Below, piece after piece: positions 49,550 to 64,000 of a stretch of 64,000 nucleotides of DNA. The notes below the pieces were generated by a model, which worked only from the letters and a program-made list of their open reading frames with translations, was not told where the DNA came from and made no database searches. Position 1 is the first letter of the stretch; the number at the start of each line of letters is the position of its first letter. Location: positions 2,268,806 to 2,332,805 of the forward strand of contig OZ025887.1 in assembly GCA_964019415.1 (NCBI GenBank). Reading direction: 5' to 3'. A program made the translations under genes and the position numbers. The DNA is from Ianthella basta. Its lineage: Eukaryota; Porifera; Demospongiae; Verongiida; Ianthellidae.

Positions 49550-51220
49550 TCAGGCAAGTCCAAAGCACTTGCAAAGATGGGAACTGCAGAGATGGAATGA
49601 AGGGTTAAGTGATGAAGGGACACATTTGCTTGGCTTAGACATATCTGTGTCAGTGAACCACTCACATGATTGCGTCCACTTGCTTGTTTGGCAGTCAATC
49701 TCATCCAACAAGTCAAAATCAGGAATGACATCGATTGTCACCTCCTGACACAGGATGTCTTCCATTGTGGCTGCCATGTTCCTGTCCTCAGCTTTGTGGA
49801 GCAGTCCACAGTCAACTGGCATCACACTTGGCTCCGCAAGTAGGTCTCTTTCAACAGTTGCACATGCCGTCTTGTTCCCTTCTGCTCGCAGGTTGTTGCA
49901 GTCACTGCACTCGGTTGGAGACAAACGGCCGTAGGTAGGGATAGTCTGTGTGTAGTTTCTGTGGGCACCTCCGTGGTGGGGGTTACGCTCACGGGACCAG
50001 GCAGGGTGAGTAGGGAGTAACCTAAATACCTATGTTGAGGGATACATAAGGAGGTGGAGTAACAGTTGTATGTATGTGAAGCTCAAGGATGAATGGAAAC
50101 AGTTACTAACTCACACAAAAGCCATCTCTACATGCATAGCTGCTCACACAACACACATAGCAACACCACACTACTCTCTCTGATATCCCTCTCTGTACAA
50201 ACCTCTTCACATGTTCTGCGACTGACGACTGCCCTGTAATCCATCTTCTTCCAGAGCTGGTCACGGAGAGCTAGGAAGGAGGGGAACGATGTCCTCCAAT
50301 GAAGGCCGAGAGCCCACGGGAAGATCTCGTACTTCTCTTCTTCTTCATCTTCCTCCATGTCATTGGCAAGGTACCTACACACACACAACATGACCAAGTG
50401 GGTCACAGCTTGTACACATACATAGCTGCATGCTTGCACAATCTGATAATTATAGCATCAAATAGTGACACACATTGACAAACAGTGCTGTACTCTGTGT
50501 GCACATGTGTGTTGTGGGCTCTTCATCACATTCATCACCATTTCCACTTACAGTGCTGCAAAGAAGTTGACTCTGGTGTACTGATCCAGTGTCAGGTTGG
50601 CCCTTCTGAAGTACACATACACCATAGCAAGCAGGTACTGTGGAGGGAGAAACAGAGAGACATGAGCCCATGGAGGAGGTGCTATGCTGCCATGTATGAC
50701 CACAGGGCACTCACACGTCAGGCCATGCAAACACATGGACTTACTTTGTCAGCAATTTTAGCACAACTGTCAATCCACAAGAAATTCTGGACCAGGTCAT
50801 CTTCTGCAGTAATGGAATAATAGCTATTAATGATGAGATGATTCCTCGCGAGCACACGCTGTTACCACCGCACACAGACTCACCCAACAAACGGAAGAAC
50901 GCAGCCAAGTACGATCCAACATGCTTCTCCTTGGGTTCACCTTCTCTCGCCCCGCATGTTTGAGGATCCAACGACTGCTGAAGTCTGGAGGAGATAAAGG
51001 CAGACGGCGCGCGTTTTGACAAAGCACACGGGTGAGTGCTCCGTGCAACATGCACAACTGCGCTATCCTTACAATAACCGTGTGTGTCTTTCGTGCGCCG
51101 TCAGCCTTACCTGCAGAAATACAGCGGCAGCGCTGCGGTGGCGTCGTCCTCGTCCGCTGACACGCACCGAGAGCGCTTCGAAAGGGGCTCGGACACATTG
51201 AAACTGCTGACCAACATCAT
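49550..51220 (-). CDS. SPDY: Speedy/RINGO copy 9
   Basis: Exons 51220-51111, 50984-50884, 50803-50745, 50637-50552, 50374-50203, 50029-49550; 335 aa, frame intact. Differences from copy 8 are few: YFC for YSC at the end of exon 1, SLDPQ for SLVPQ in exon 2. Intron 1 is the GGATAGCGCAGTTG type, unlike copy 8. TATA box at 51280-51287; a 91-bp palindromic MITE lies at 51367-51457. It is the right-most copy; unique sequence starts about 52.4 kb. Confidence 0.9.
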
Positions 51221-51789
51221 GTCCACTTTTCCAACACACACTAGCACTGACTGCAATCATGTCATCCATCTCCCTGTGCTTTATATACCCGACAAGACGG
51301 CCTTCTCGGATCCGACTCCTCTGTCTCGGCGGGATGATGTTTAGTGAGCATGAGAAGGGTGCCGTATAGTGTCGCGTGCCAGCCGTCTACATGAACCAGA
51401 GGCGCCGTTCCTTGCGCAATTGCGCAATAGGGAAAATAGGGCTGGCGCGCGAGACTATGCAGACTAGATGCCTGCAGAGTGTTGTCTTGTGCATGCCAAT
51501 ATCTGACACGATGGACATGCTGATGAGTACTGTGCATTGCAGCACTCATGTATGTTACTGTATTGTATACTCCAGCACACAATGTACTGACCACTGTAGA
51601 CAGTGTCAGGATTGTCACACCTCACAACCTCACACAGTTCACATTGCTTTGAACATTTGACCTCACTTTGATGGCGGCTCAGACATGTAAGTTTACAATA
51701 CACACAGATGTGAGATCAAATCTTCAAAGAGTGTTGTGAGTAACAGTTGATTGATGTTCTTGCCAACCACTTTACAGCTGCTTTGTCTG

Positions 51790-52278
51790 TACAGTCAATT
51801 TCAGAACGGTTGGCCAAAATGGCAAATGACAGAACGACCAAATGGCTTTGTCCCTGTTGCAGTGGAGATACTTGGGGTGATTGGACCTGAATCTGAGTCG
51901 TTCCTTAGAGACTTGGCTCGCAAGGTGATGGAGGCTACTGGTGAGCCGTCATCTCACCAGTACTTGCTCCAGCGACTCTCAGTGGCCATCCAGCGGGGCA
52001 ACTCAGTAGCCATCCAAGGAACCGCCCTGGGGAGCCCCACCATGGACTTCCCTTGCATGTGACAGTTTAGCTGCTATATATGATGCTTTCTGCGTGCTTA
52101 CTTATCAGCATCTCCATGTAAAGTTAGAATGTGCATATATTTTGACCAAATGGCGTGACGTCACTATTAGTTTAACTGGTTGCCATTATGTCACTCCTAT
52201 TGTCCGGTATTGCTATTTGCTATGACATCATGCCATTTGGCATTTACCTTTTGGACAACCATTCTGAAATCGGCTGTA
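51790..52278. mobile_element. MITE interrupted by a LINE 3' fragment
   Basis: Outer element: the same TA-flanked MITE as 1558-1738, reversed (TACAGTCAATTTCAGAA .. TTCTGAAATCGGCTGTA). Inner insertion: 51847-52144 (298 bp) flanked by the 10-bp duplication ACCAAATGGC (51837-51846 and 52145-52154); the copy at 1558-1738 has this site once. The insertion encodes on + a C-terminal retroelement fragment (PVAVEILGVIGPESESFLRD .. HQYLLQRLSVAIQRGN) ending at a stop near 52062, followed by about 80 bp of 3' sequence. Confidence 0.8.
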
Positions 52279-52533
52279 ACTGTTAGCACCTCTGCAGTGC
52301 AGTCACAGTTGTGGCTGTTCTGTAGCTAGCATACGTATAGTCTCATGCTTGCCTCACATCACACATCAAATGGTGTGTTGTGTCTCTAGTACGTACATCA
52401 AGTACAGTCCAGTGGCAGCCAAATATTCGTACACACATTCAGTGCCAGTTCATTATAGCCTGTCTGAAATGGGATAGTGCTCAAACTGACACACAAACAC
52501 TAATTGCAATAATGTGAACTGTACACAAGCATG
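52279..52533. other. Right edge of the duplicated array
   Basis: The last recognisable spacer module (TGTTAGCACCTCTGCAGTG.., 52277-52480) fades out here; beyond about 52480 the sequence is single-copy in the window. Confidence 0.5.
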
Positions 52534-55500
52534 TCACATTGTAGTATTCACTGGATACATATTTAAGAGGTCCCTAATATCTTGCAGTGTTGAGTTGTCT
52601 CTTTGCAGCATTTCCCTGACTTGAGAGAGTACCCTCCTTGTTGTCTGTAGCTCCTCCTGTGCACTGTCCCTCTCCTGTGCACGTGTATGTACATGATGTG
52701 GGACAGTCAGGAGTAAGTAGAAACAAATAACCACACACAACATACAGTGGATCCCGTTGTGCCCTGCTGAGGCATCAGGAGTGTAGGTGGGTGCATAAAC
52801 ACAATATACACTCATACTGCATACCATATAATTCTCTTCTACTACTGTACAGGTGCTGTACAAGCATACTGCACATCACCACAGTGAGGTACAAATGTAC
52901 ACAACTCATAACACTATAACTCATCCTCTTGACCACCACATCATCCCCTGCCCCCACCTCCCCCCCCCCCATACTGTATACTGTTGGGAAACTTACAACA
53001 CAGCCTGATAGACAAGAGGTGCATCGTGTGAAATGCACAGACGGCTGATTCTGTGCCTCCTCTCTCCACCACACCCCATACACAATACAGAGCCTCCTCT
53101 CTCCACCACACTCCACACACAATACAGAGCCTCCTCTCTCCACCACACTCCACACACAATACAGAGCCACTTCTCTCCACCACACTCCATACACAATACA
53201 GAGCCTCCTCTCTCCACCACACTCCACACACAATACAGAGCCTCTTCTCTCCACCACACTCCATACACAATACAGAGCCTCCTCTCTCCACCACACCCCA
53301 TATACAACACAGAGCCTCCTCTTTCCACCACCCCCCACACACAATACAGAGCCTCCTCTCTCCACCACACCCCATACACAATACAGAGCCTCCTCTCTCC
53401 ACCACACCCCATACACAATACAAAGCCTCTTCTCTCCACCACACTCCACACACAATACAAAGCCTCCTCACTCCACCACACTCCATGCACAACACAGAGC
53501 CTCCTCTCTCCACCACACTCCATGCACAATACAGAGCCTCCTCTCTCCACCACACTCCATACACACAACACAGAGCCTCCTCTCTCCACCACACTCCATG
53601 CACAACACAGAGCCTCCTCTCTCCACCACACTCCACACACAACACAGAGCCTCCTCTCTCCACCACACTCCATACACAATACAGAGCCTCCTCTCTCCAC
53701 CACACTCCATACACACAACACAGAGCCTCCTCTCTCCACCACACTCCATGCACAACACAGAGCCTCCTCTCTCCACCACACTCCATGCACAATACACAGC
53801 CTCCTCACTCCACCACACTCCATACACAATAAGCCATTACACCTTTTCTACCACACCCATCACAACCCCACCCCCATGTAACACACACACACCTGCTCAC
53901 ATGACACCTCAGGTTGAACCGTGTTCTTTTCCTCTTCTTTTACTTCTTCCTCTGCCACAATAAAAGACCACCTCACATGACATTACATGACATCACATGA
54001 CATCACAGCACCAAACACTCTTTCATGTGCTACACACTTTTGTCATCTTCCACTTTCTTTGCAGAAGGAGGAGGAGGAGAGTACAACAGGCCAGCACGTT
54101 GAAACACACGTCTTTTGCGCACGTCCACACCCTACAACAACAAAGGCCAACAAATAAGTCTTAGCAAACCAGAAGCATTGTACATCTGTCAGAGATGTTT
54201 CTTCACTAACAGCACCTTGTACCTTCTGTGTCAGCAAGCCATCATGGAACATTTGATCTATGTCGTCCAACTGCTCAAGGGCGTCCTCTGGTAACAGATG
54301 GTGCACTGGAGGAAGAATAGCTCACAGCAATGACATCTGTAGCCTCAACACAGCCACAATCTCCCGGTAGACCTCACCTTTCATTGCTCCCTTAAAGCAT
54401 GCCAGTGGAGTGTGCAGGAGGATTGTGTAATGGCAGCGTTCTGGCTCTGACACATTGCTGAGCTTGGTCCACTGACTGCATACAAACAGCACCTGCATAG
54501 GTCAAAGATCAAACAGCACCTACAAAAGTTCACTGGAGAGGAGATGGGGGAACACGCTTCTCTCTGAGACACACACACACCTTTGCTTCCCGATCAATGG
54601 CTCCACAAGACTCCCCCATTGTGAAGTGCATGCCAATAAAAGTGTCATTCTCAATGATCCACTCTCGAAAGACACTACATGGGTGTCGGCAACAAGCTCC
54701 TTATAAGAAGTTTCTTATAAGGGACTTTGCAGCTTAAGCAACAATTGTCACAGCAATGCCCCGTCACACATACCCAAGCACGCCATGAAAGCGATCCCAT
54801 CGGTTGCTCTCCTCCTTCTGCGTCACATTGTGTAAGGGACACACTTGGTAGTGGTACCTGGTGGGGGGAAGATCCTCACATTAAGGGTAGGAGGAGTCAA
54901 ATAGAAACCTACTCTCAATTGCACCCACTCCTTTATTTTTAGTCCAATACAAGTTCCATTGAATGGCATCAAATGTGGAGGCCCTGCACAGGCAACACAA
55001 GGAAGAATGAAGTGAGGGCTTCTCAGCTGGCTCAGGCATCAGAAAGGGTTGGTTCTCTAATACCAGCTTCACAACAGGGTTGAAAACCTTGCCGATGTTT
55101 CGACCAGATGCTCTGGTCTTCTTCAGGGCGAAGAAGACCAGAGCATCTGGTCGAAACGTCGGCAAGGTTTTCAACCCTGTTGTGAAGCTGGTATTAGAGA
55201 ACCAACCCTTTCTAACACAAGGAAGCACGTGAAACGTTGTATAGTAATTCAGAGGTTTACAAATACACAACAACAACATCGTCAGTTTACTACGTGGTAT
55301 TGCCTTCATTCTACCTAATCATAAAATTCATCCACCTCATCAGATTGCTACAATTCATGAACAGTATATTGGGAAAACAGTTCCTGAATGCACTCATGGT
55401 ACACTTTCAGCCATGGTCCTCCGTGGTCCATATGTGCACTTGTAACTTCATGAAGGCAAAAGGTGTGCAATTTCCAACTGCTAGTAGTATGCACACCTTC

Positions 55501-55875
55501 CAGCACCTCCACTGGTCACAGTCTACACACAACACACCTGCTAACTGAGTTGGGGGAGCCCTCAGCGTTAGTGGCTCGTTTCGACCGCTGAATAGACAAA
55601 GACATACAGCATGAGTGCCAACAACTCGTGGACACGCATTAACTTTACCAGCACACGGTATGCATAAATTAACACTTATGTACTCACTAGAAGCCATATC
55701 TTTGAATCATGGAACCATCCACAATCTTAACGTCGACCATTTCCGACCATATCACAGTGAAACTACACATCACAGTAACTGCAGTAAAAAGTCAATTGCA
55801 TTAATCAAGTACTAACTGCAGAGTGGTGAATTTGCCTGAGCAAATCTCACCCAAAAGCAACAAATGAGCGGCCAT
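52534..55875 (-). CDS. GNPTG: GNPTG, GlcNAc-1-phosphotransferase gamma subunit
   Basis: This is the gamma subunit of the Golgi phosphotransferase that starts mannose-6-phosphate tagging of lysosomal enzymes; its MRH domain binds high-mannose glycans. Eleven phase-compatible exons: 55875-55851, 55778-55688, 55587-55538, 54983-54929, 54857-54774, 54674-54581, 54492-54378, 54305-54223, 54131-54038, 53951-53893, 52674-52534; 296 aa (human 305). Signal peptide MAAHLLLLVTVMCSFTVIWS; MRH region about 55-175 with GPPHLMPFNGTC, YHYQVCPLHNVTQ, FREWIIENDTFIGM and NVSEPERCHYTILLHTPL; then LLPEDALEQLDDID and a C-terminal coiled coil (AQEELQTTRRVLSQV). The exon 4 donor (AAGGA|GTGGGT) is weak. A 208-bp fold-back insertion sits in intron 3 close to the exon 4 acceptor, and a 37-bp minisatellite fills intron 10. 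Confidence 0.9.
53055..53832. repeat. 37-bp minisatellite, about 21 copies
   Basis: The unit is close to AGCCTCCTCTCTCCACCACA plus CTCCATACACAATACAG, with few variants (ACACAACACAG, TTCTCTCC). It lies in GNPTG intron 10. As the period is not a multiple of three and no frame holds a stop, long ORFs (250-283 codons) run through it on both strands; they are artefacts of the repeat. The - strand is G-rich (GGAGAGAGGAGG). Confidence 0.95.
55006..55213. mobile_element. Fold-back insertion with 173-bp palindrome
   Basis: 55041-55213 is an almost perfect inverted repeat centred near 55127 (AGAAAGGGTTGGTTCTCTAA .. reverse complement). AACACAAGGAAG flanks the block at 54994-55005 and 55214-55225, so the insertion appears to have a 12-bp target duplication. 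It sits within the pyrimidine-rich acceptor region of GNPTG intron 3. No coding capacity. Confidence 0.75.
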
Positions 55876-55918
55876 TTTAATAGTCATTGTCATTGCGCAA
55901 TTCCGTCAAGTGGGTAAA
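55876..55918. promoter_or_regulatory. Bidirectional GNPTG/CWF19L2 promoter
   Basis: Only 43 bp separate the GNPTG ATG (- at 55875) from the CWF19L2 ATG (+ at 55919). Both starts lie in an AAAATGGC(C/G)GC context, which resembles the YY1 motif that often spans the start of TATA-less housekeeping genes. TTGCGCAATT lies between them. No TATA box is seen. Confidence 0.65.
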
Positions 55919-59160
<3,242 letters not shown>

Positions 59161-61013
59161 CCTACCCCTCTTCATTATTAACCTCGTGCACTTTGTTTAC
59201 ACTGTCATGCCTCTTCAGAACCACACAGCAGTCGATGCATTGCAGTGTATATTGTGTTACATGCTGTACGCGCTGCATGTAAAGCTATGTACATACATAC
59301 ATATGATATACATGCATACATGCAGGCTACAATGTACAACAATACTATTACAGCTGAATTATAATATTATAGATCCAGTTGCATGGTGTTCTCTACCTCC
59401 TGATCTATCTGAATCTATAGTACTAGTACACTGGAAGTTCCAGATCCATGGTAGACATGTACAGACGTTTTCGGGTTGGTTGTCCACACGGGCACCGGGT
59501 ACTGGATGAAATCATGGTATTATATACATAAACATAAGCAGTATTGCTGTATAAAATCTCTAGCTTGCAATCTATGTCAACACTAGATTTTGCAATTGTA
59601 CTGTAAGTATGTGTATGAATCCGTATAATATCGTGCGAGCGTTTCCCAGATACCGGTGCACGGTGTGGACAAGCGATTCAAAAAGGTCTGTATAGCTGCA
59701 AACAGAATACTCATGATCTATGCATAATTATGGAGACAAATGTGTGCGCGCAGCAAACTAGCCATCCAAATGTGCACATGCATGCATGTGTAACTAGTGG
59801 AGTTGTGTACATGCAACTCTATACCTCCGGATTAGGGGTGCATTCTCTATGAAATATAGACATACGTATCAATCCAGCTATGTGAATGGTCACATGCACT
59901 ACTATAATTACAGGAAGCAACTAATGTAGTAACTATGTACACCCATCTACTCACTTGTCAAATCAGCAAATGGGTTTTGTAAATTCTTAAGTGACCAGTA
60001 AACCATGGCTGAGCTGCCTCTGACCTCATGCTGCAGTCACTCTAATAATCATTAATATCTGAACTCAGTGAACTCTGTACCAATTGCATCACATCTGCAG
60101 TATGCAGGTCATTATGAACAACAGCATTGAATCCATAGCACATATGTAATGCCATGAATAAAAGGGATTCCTAGCGTACACGTTGCTTTATATGGTCATT
60201 CACTTATAGTGGGGAAATGCTTACAATTTTAGATGTGCGTATTCAGTCAATTGCAAACTGCAATAAAACCATCTAACAGAAACACTTTTAATTTGTCTGC
60301 AGTTCACATACACGTGAAAAGGTGTTTGATTACTAAGTCTTCCTTAAGGTATCCCCTACTGCACACACGCGCATACACACATGCACGCACACACACAAGT
60401 ATGTACATAAGACCACTGCATAAAGGAAAATAATCGACAGTTATGTAACCACTGCACTGAAAAATACAAATTTGATGTCCATTATAGAGTGATTGTTAAT
60501 GCAGTGAACTCAGTTTCGTGACATTGTGAATGGGATGTTTGCAGTGATATGAGGGGTGCAGACAGTGGATAGGACCTAGCTGGAGCCTACCTGTCTGGGT
60601 TCACACGTCAGCACCAAAGCAAGCCATTTATGGTCTGTCAGGCAGTCCTAGTGTCTGATTCACCTTCCTCAGCTTGGCAAGAAAGGCTGCACAATGACAA
60701 GGGGCACATACACTCTCTACACATGACTAGTGTGAAGCCGTATCTCACAGTATAGTAACAATGTTTGGTGGCTTCTTTGTAGTAGTGCAGTTGCTCCAAC
60801 TATTGAGGAAGAAGGTGTGTAGTCAGCAGTGTCATGTCAGGGAGGGGCTGAGCAAGCAATGGAGTGGGGCACGCAGCAGACAGTGAATGGAGGGATATAT
60901 GAATACCACAGTCATCAAGAATGGCATTCATATGGTTGTGCCTATGTCGTAGCTACATATTTCGTACACACCAGCACACACACCGGCACACACACACACA
61001 CACACACACACTG

Positions 61014-61105
<92 letters not shown>

Positions 61106-61284
61106 CAGTGTATATTTACATACTAGTTGCCGGGGAGGAAGGGTGGGGTGTATGGTGAGTGAATGGATACCATGCCTACATGCACCCACATGCACCGGCA
61201 GTGCTAGCACACAATCACAGACATGTTCACCCACACACCATGCACGCCCACCTGTGTGAGGCTGCTGTCTGTGACAGGGCCGGG
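59161..61284. other. Intergenic region after CWF19L2
   Basis: About 2.1 kb without a convincing gene. It is AT-rich with ATGTACATACATA-type runs and a long (AC)n at 60979-61102. Two possible small + strand exons with AG/GT borders (60784-60814 and about 61106-61151) join in phase but match nothing I know. Confidence 0.4.
60979..61102. repeat. AC microsatellite
   Basis: About 120 bp of (AC)n with one CTGG interruption near 61011. Confidence 0.95.
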
Positions 61285-61678
61285 CTATGCATACAGAGGG
61301 TGTGGCAATTTCCACAGAAGAACCAACCCATCTCCCACTGTTCGCACTCTGCCCTTCTTCACCCCCTTCTCCCTCCTCCTCCTTCCCCTCCCCTCCACTT
61401 TGCAGCTGCTGGTAGTGCACAGAGTGATCTACAATGTGTATTATATGGTTGCATAGTTGCCATGGTTACACTGATTCATGCTTTCCCCTGCAAACCACAG
61501 CACACATCAGAGAGGCCCCAGACTGTACACATGAGACTGCGCACCTTTTGGAGTCTCTGATGAGAGAGGTCGAACAGACACTTCCCAGGAACGATGCACC
61601 ACTTCAACAACACGCTCCACAGACAGAGGGATCTTCTCCCTGTGAATAACTTGGACTAGTTCTGCCATCTGCGTAATG
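61285..61678 (-). CDS. Candidate C-terminal exons of an unidentified gene
   Basis: Two exons on - join in phase: 61678-61545 (AG|CATTACG start, AAAAG|GTGCGC end) and 61337-61285 (AACAG|TGGGAG start to a stop). They encode TQMAELVQVIHREKIPLSVE, RVVEVVHRSWEVSVRPLSSE and, across the junction, TPKVGDGLVLLWKLPHPLYA. Helical, charged coding-like sequence with acceptable splice sites, but I do not recognise it and found no upstream exon. It may be a chance chain. Confidence 0.35.
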
Positions 61679-63410
61679 CTGCAAGCCAGTGGCAACAGGG
61701 AACACACAAGAGGAACAAGTGATTGACAAGCCACATCAGGTTTGTACCCACTCTCATCAGTGCATAAGGTCGATGATATAAGACGGCAAGGACTGGGATG
61801 TGGATGCAAGTAGCAGTGGATTTATGTACAAATAACACACATACATGAACCATATGTATTGTACAAACATAAGCTCTATGATTGCAAGCTGCCACTGACT
61901 GTGAGTGTGTGTGGGGAGGGAAGCAATGAACCTGTGAACAAAACACACATGTACCATGGACAGGGTCACGGGCTACAGAGACCTCAAGAAATACATGTAG
62001 AGAGAGCCCGAGTTGGGTTCACTGATCCCAGCTACAAACAGTAGGAGCAGTGAAGCAGACTAGAACAGAAAGAGCACATCTAAGAAGCCCACAGTATGGC
62101 AAGGACACGCCCACACCCACACCCATGACATCACACTGGGTAGCGATCCCAGTTCCCATTTCATTACACATTTCCCTTCCTGTCAATTCCCCCCCCCCCC
62201 TCTCCACGCACACAGTCTGTGGAGACAGATATTCGTCTGCATGAGCAACTGAGGCACCAAATGAGAATATTATTTTATGCATATACCAGAAATAAGTTAA
62301 TTAAGGATGATGTGGTAGTCAAGGCTCTGACTCTGCTGTGTGCAGACTGGAATGGAATACTTCACGTGCGCTAACCGTAACTGCATCAAATTACAGCAGC
62401 CAGTACCATTTCAATTGTTTCCACAGCTACGTACATACGTAAGTGATTACCGGCAATATGCCCCTTTCAATAGAGCTGAGCTATGCACTAGGGATAGACC
62501 ACAAGAAGAGGTGTGTGTGGGGGCCTGCCTCGTACTGTTTCCTTGCCAGCATCACTGTAAGGCACACACCAGGTGTCCGTTGGAAGCACATCACGTACTA
62601 CTGATAGGCTCGGGTGTCAAGATAACAGCCACCTATCAAGCACTGGGTATGCACCACAATCCAACACAACACATGATAAAGCTCCTCCTCTCTCTGAGAC
62701 AAACCCAGTGGAATTGGAGCAGTGCTATGGTTACCAATGACACTGACAGTTTTACATAGGCCACAGATCACATTCGGCTTGCCTACAAACACTCATACAG
62801 TTGTATGGCCAATTAGCCTCTGCCCTTGTATGATACATAACAGGTGTCAGGCCCTCGAGGTGAGGTGTCTGTATACATGGCCTCACTCCCTGGTACTTAG
62901 CCACCTCCCTCAAAGGGCACATATCGAGCCAGTATACAAACCCAGTATACAAACCCAGTATACAAACCCAGTATACAAAGTTATGCACCACAACACGTAC
63001 AAACTACGTACGTATGTAGCTAGCAATAGAGAGTCCAGCTGGGACACAGTATAGCTTCACAACCACCCTCCAGCCCAATGTGCATTACAATGCAGTCCAT
63101 TCTGGGGCATGTATCAATGCATGCAAGGTGCATGTGAAGATTCTAACAACACACAGCACATTGCAGCATTGTATGATGGGACCATACAGTTGCATGGGGC
63201 AAGAAGTCACAAAACATCTGTACTAATGTAATGTACACAGTATGGTTGACTGCAGTTCCCTGCCTTGGTTCACTGCCCGCTGTGAATCAGGAAGGGGGCC
63301 TCACGAGCTAGGAAGATGCACAATCACATCGCCCCCTTACTGCCCACTGTAGCATGACTTACTCCACCACAACTAATAACTACCCCTGTCTCCCTTTCCT
63401 GTGTCAACAG
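61679..63410. other. Region with no assigned gene
   Basis: No clear gene. A + strand open stretch after an AG at about 62213 (SVETDIRLHEQLRHQMRILF..) looks coding-like but no donor could be placed. A 13-bp unit (CCCAGTATACAAA) is tandemly repeated four times at about 62930-62980. A poly-C run lies at about 62191-62200. Confidence 0.35.
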
Positions 63411-63985
<575 letters not shown>

Positions 63986-64000
63986 GGCTGTTGGACATCC

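Noticed and set aside
52534..52863. Reading the - strand exon at 52.6 kb as a separate small coiled-coil gene
   Set aside because: Its acceptor and phase fit as exon 11 of GNPTG through exon 10 at 53893-53951, and the gene then matches the expected length.
53033..53881. ORFs of 250-283 codons on both strands
   Set aside because: They are produced by the stop-free 37-bp minisatellite. They lie within GNPTG intron 10 and show no coding signature beyond the repeat.

Overview
Eukaryotic (metazoan) genomic DNA: genes are split by short GT-AG introns, long (AC)n/(GT)n microsatellites are common, and the mobile elements are Helitron, non-LTR retrotransposon and MITE types. The recognisable genes (Speedy/RINGO, PIGH, GNPTG, CWF19L2) are animal-type orthologs. 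Compact introns plus a CA/TGCA-rich background would suit an early-branching animal such as a sponge, but that is inference and no species can be named.

About 1-52 kb is a segmentally duplicated array. It holds nine copies of a six-exon Speedy/RINGO-type CDK activator gene. Copies 1-4 lie on + (2.3, 8.4, 13.1, 22.3 kb) and copies 5-9 on - (28.3, 33.8, 42.8, 46.5, 51.2 kb); orientation flips near 24.3-24.9 kb. Seven copies have complete reading frames of 335-336 codons. Copy 1 is cut short by a 29-bp tandem duplication plus a second stop. Copy 4 has a different promoter and a replaced C-terminus. Inside the array, about 4.2-14.9 kb and 26.5-37.6 kb form an inverted duplication carrying two Speedy copies, a PIGH gene (GPI-anchor biosynthesis) and the 3' part of an unidentified large protein gene. 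The left PIGH is complete; the right one lost exon 4 where two CA microsatellites lie. Spacers are built from recurring MITE and fold-back modules. Copies 3 and 4 are separated by a decayed PIF1-helicase/OTU Helitron (15.1-18.6 kb) and a 5'-truncated LINE on - (19.8-22.1 kb).

From 52.5 kb the window is ordinary unique sequence. GNPTG (-, 11 exons, 296 aa, with a 37-bp minisatellite in its last intron) and CWF19L2 (+, 3 exons, 848 aa) are divergent, with start codons 43 bp apart, each inside an AAAATGGC-type motif: a compact bidirectional promoter. The last 5 kb hold only partial exon chains (a - strand C-terminus at 61.3-61.7 kb and a + strand C-terminus at 63.4-64.0 kb) that I cannot assign.

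Biologically, the array would supply many near-identical copies of a cyclin-like CDK activator. Introns of different copies are mosaics, which points to exchange between them.
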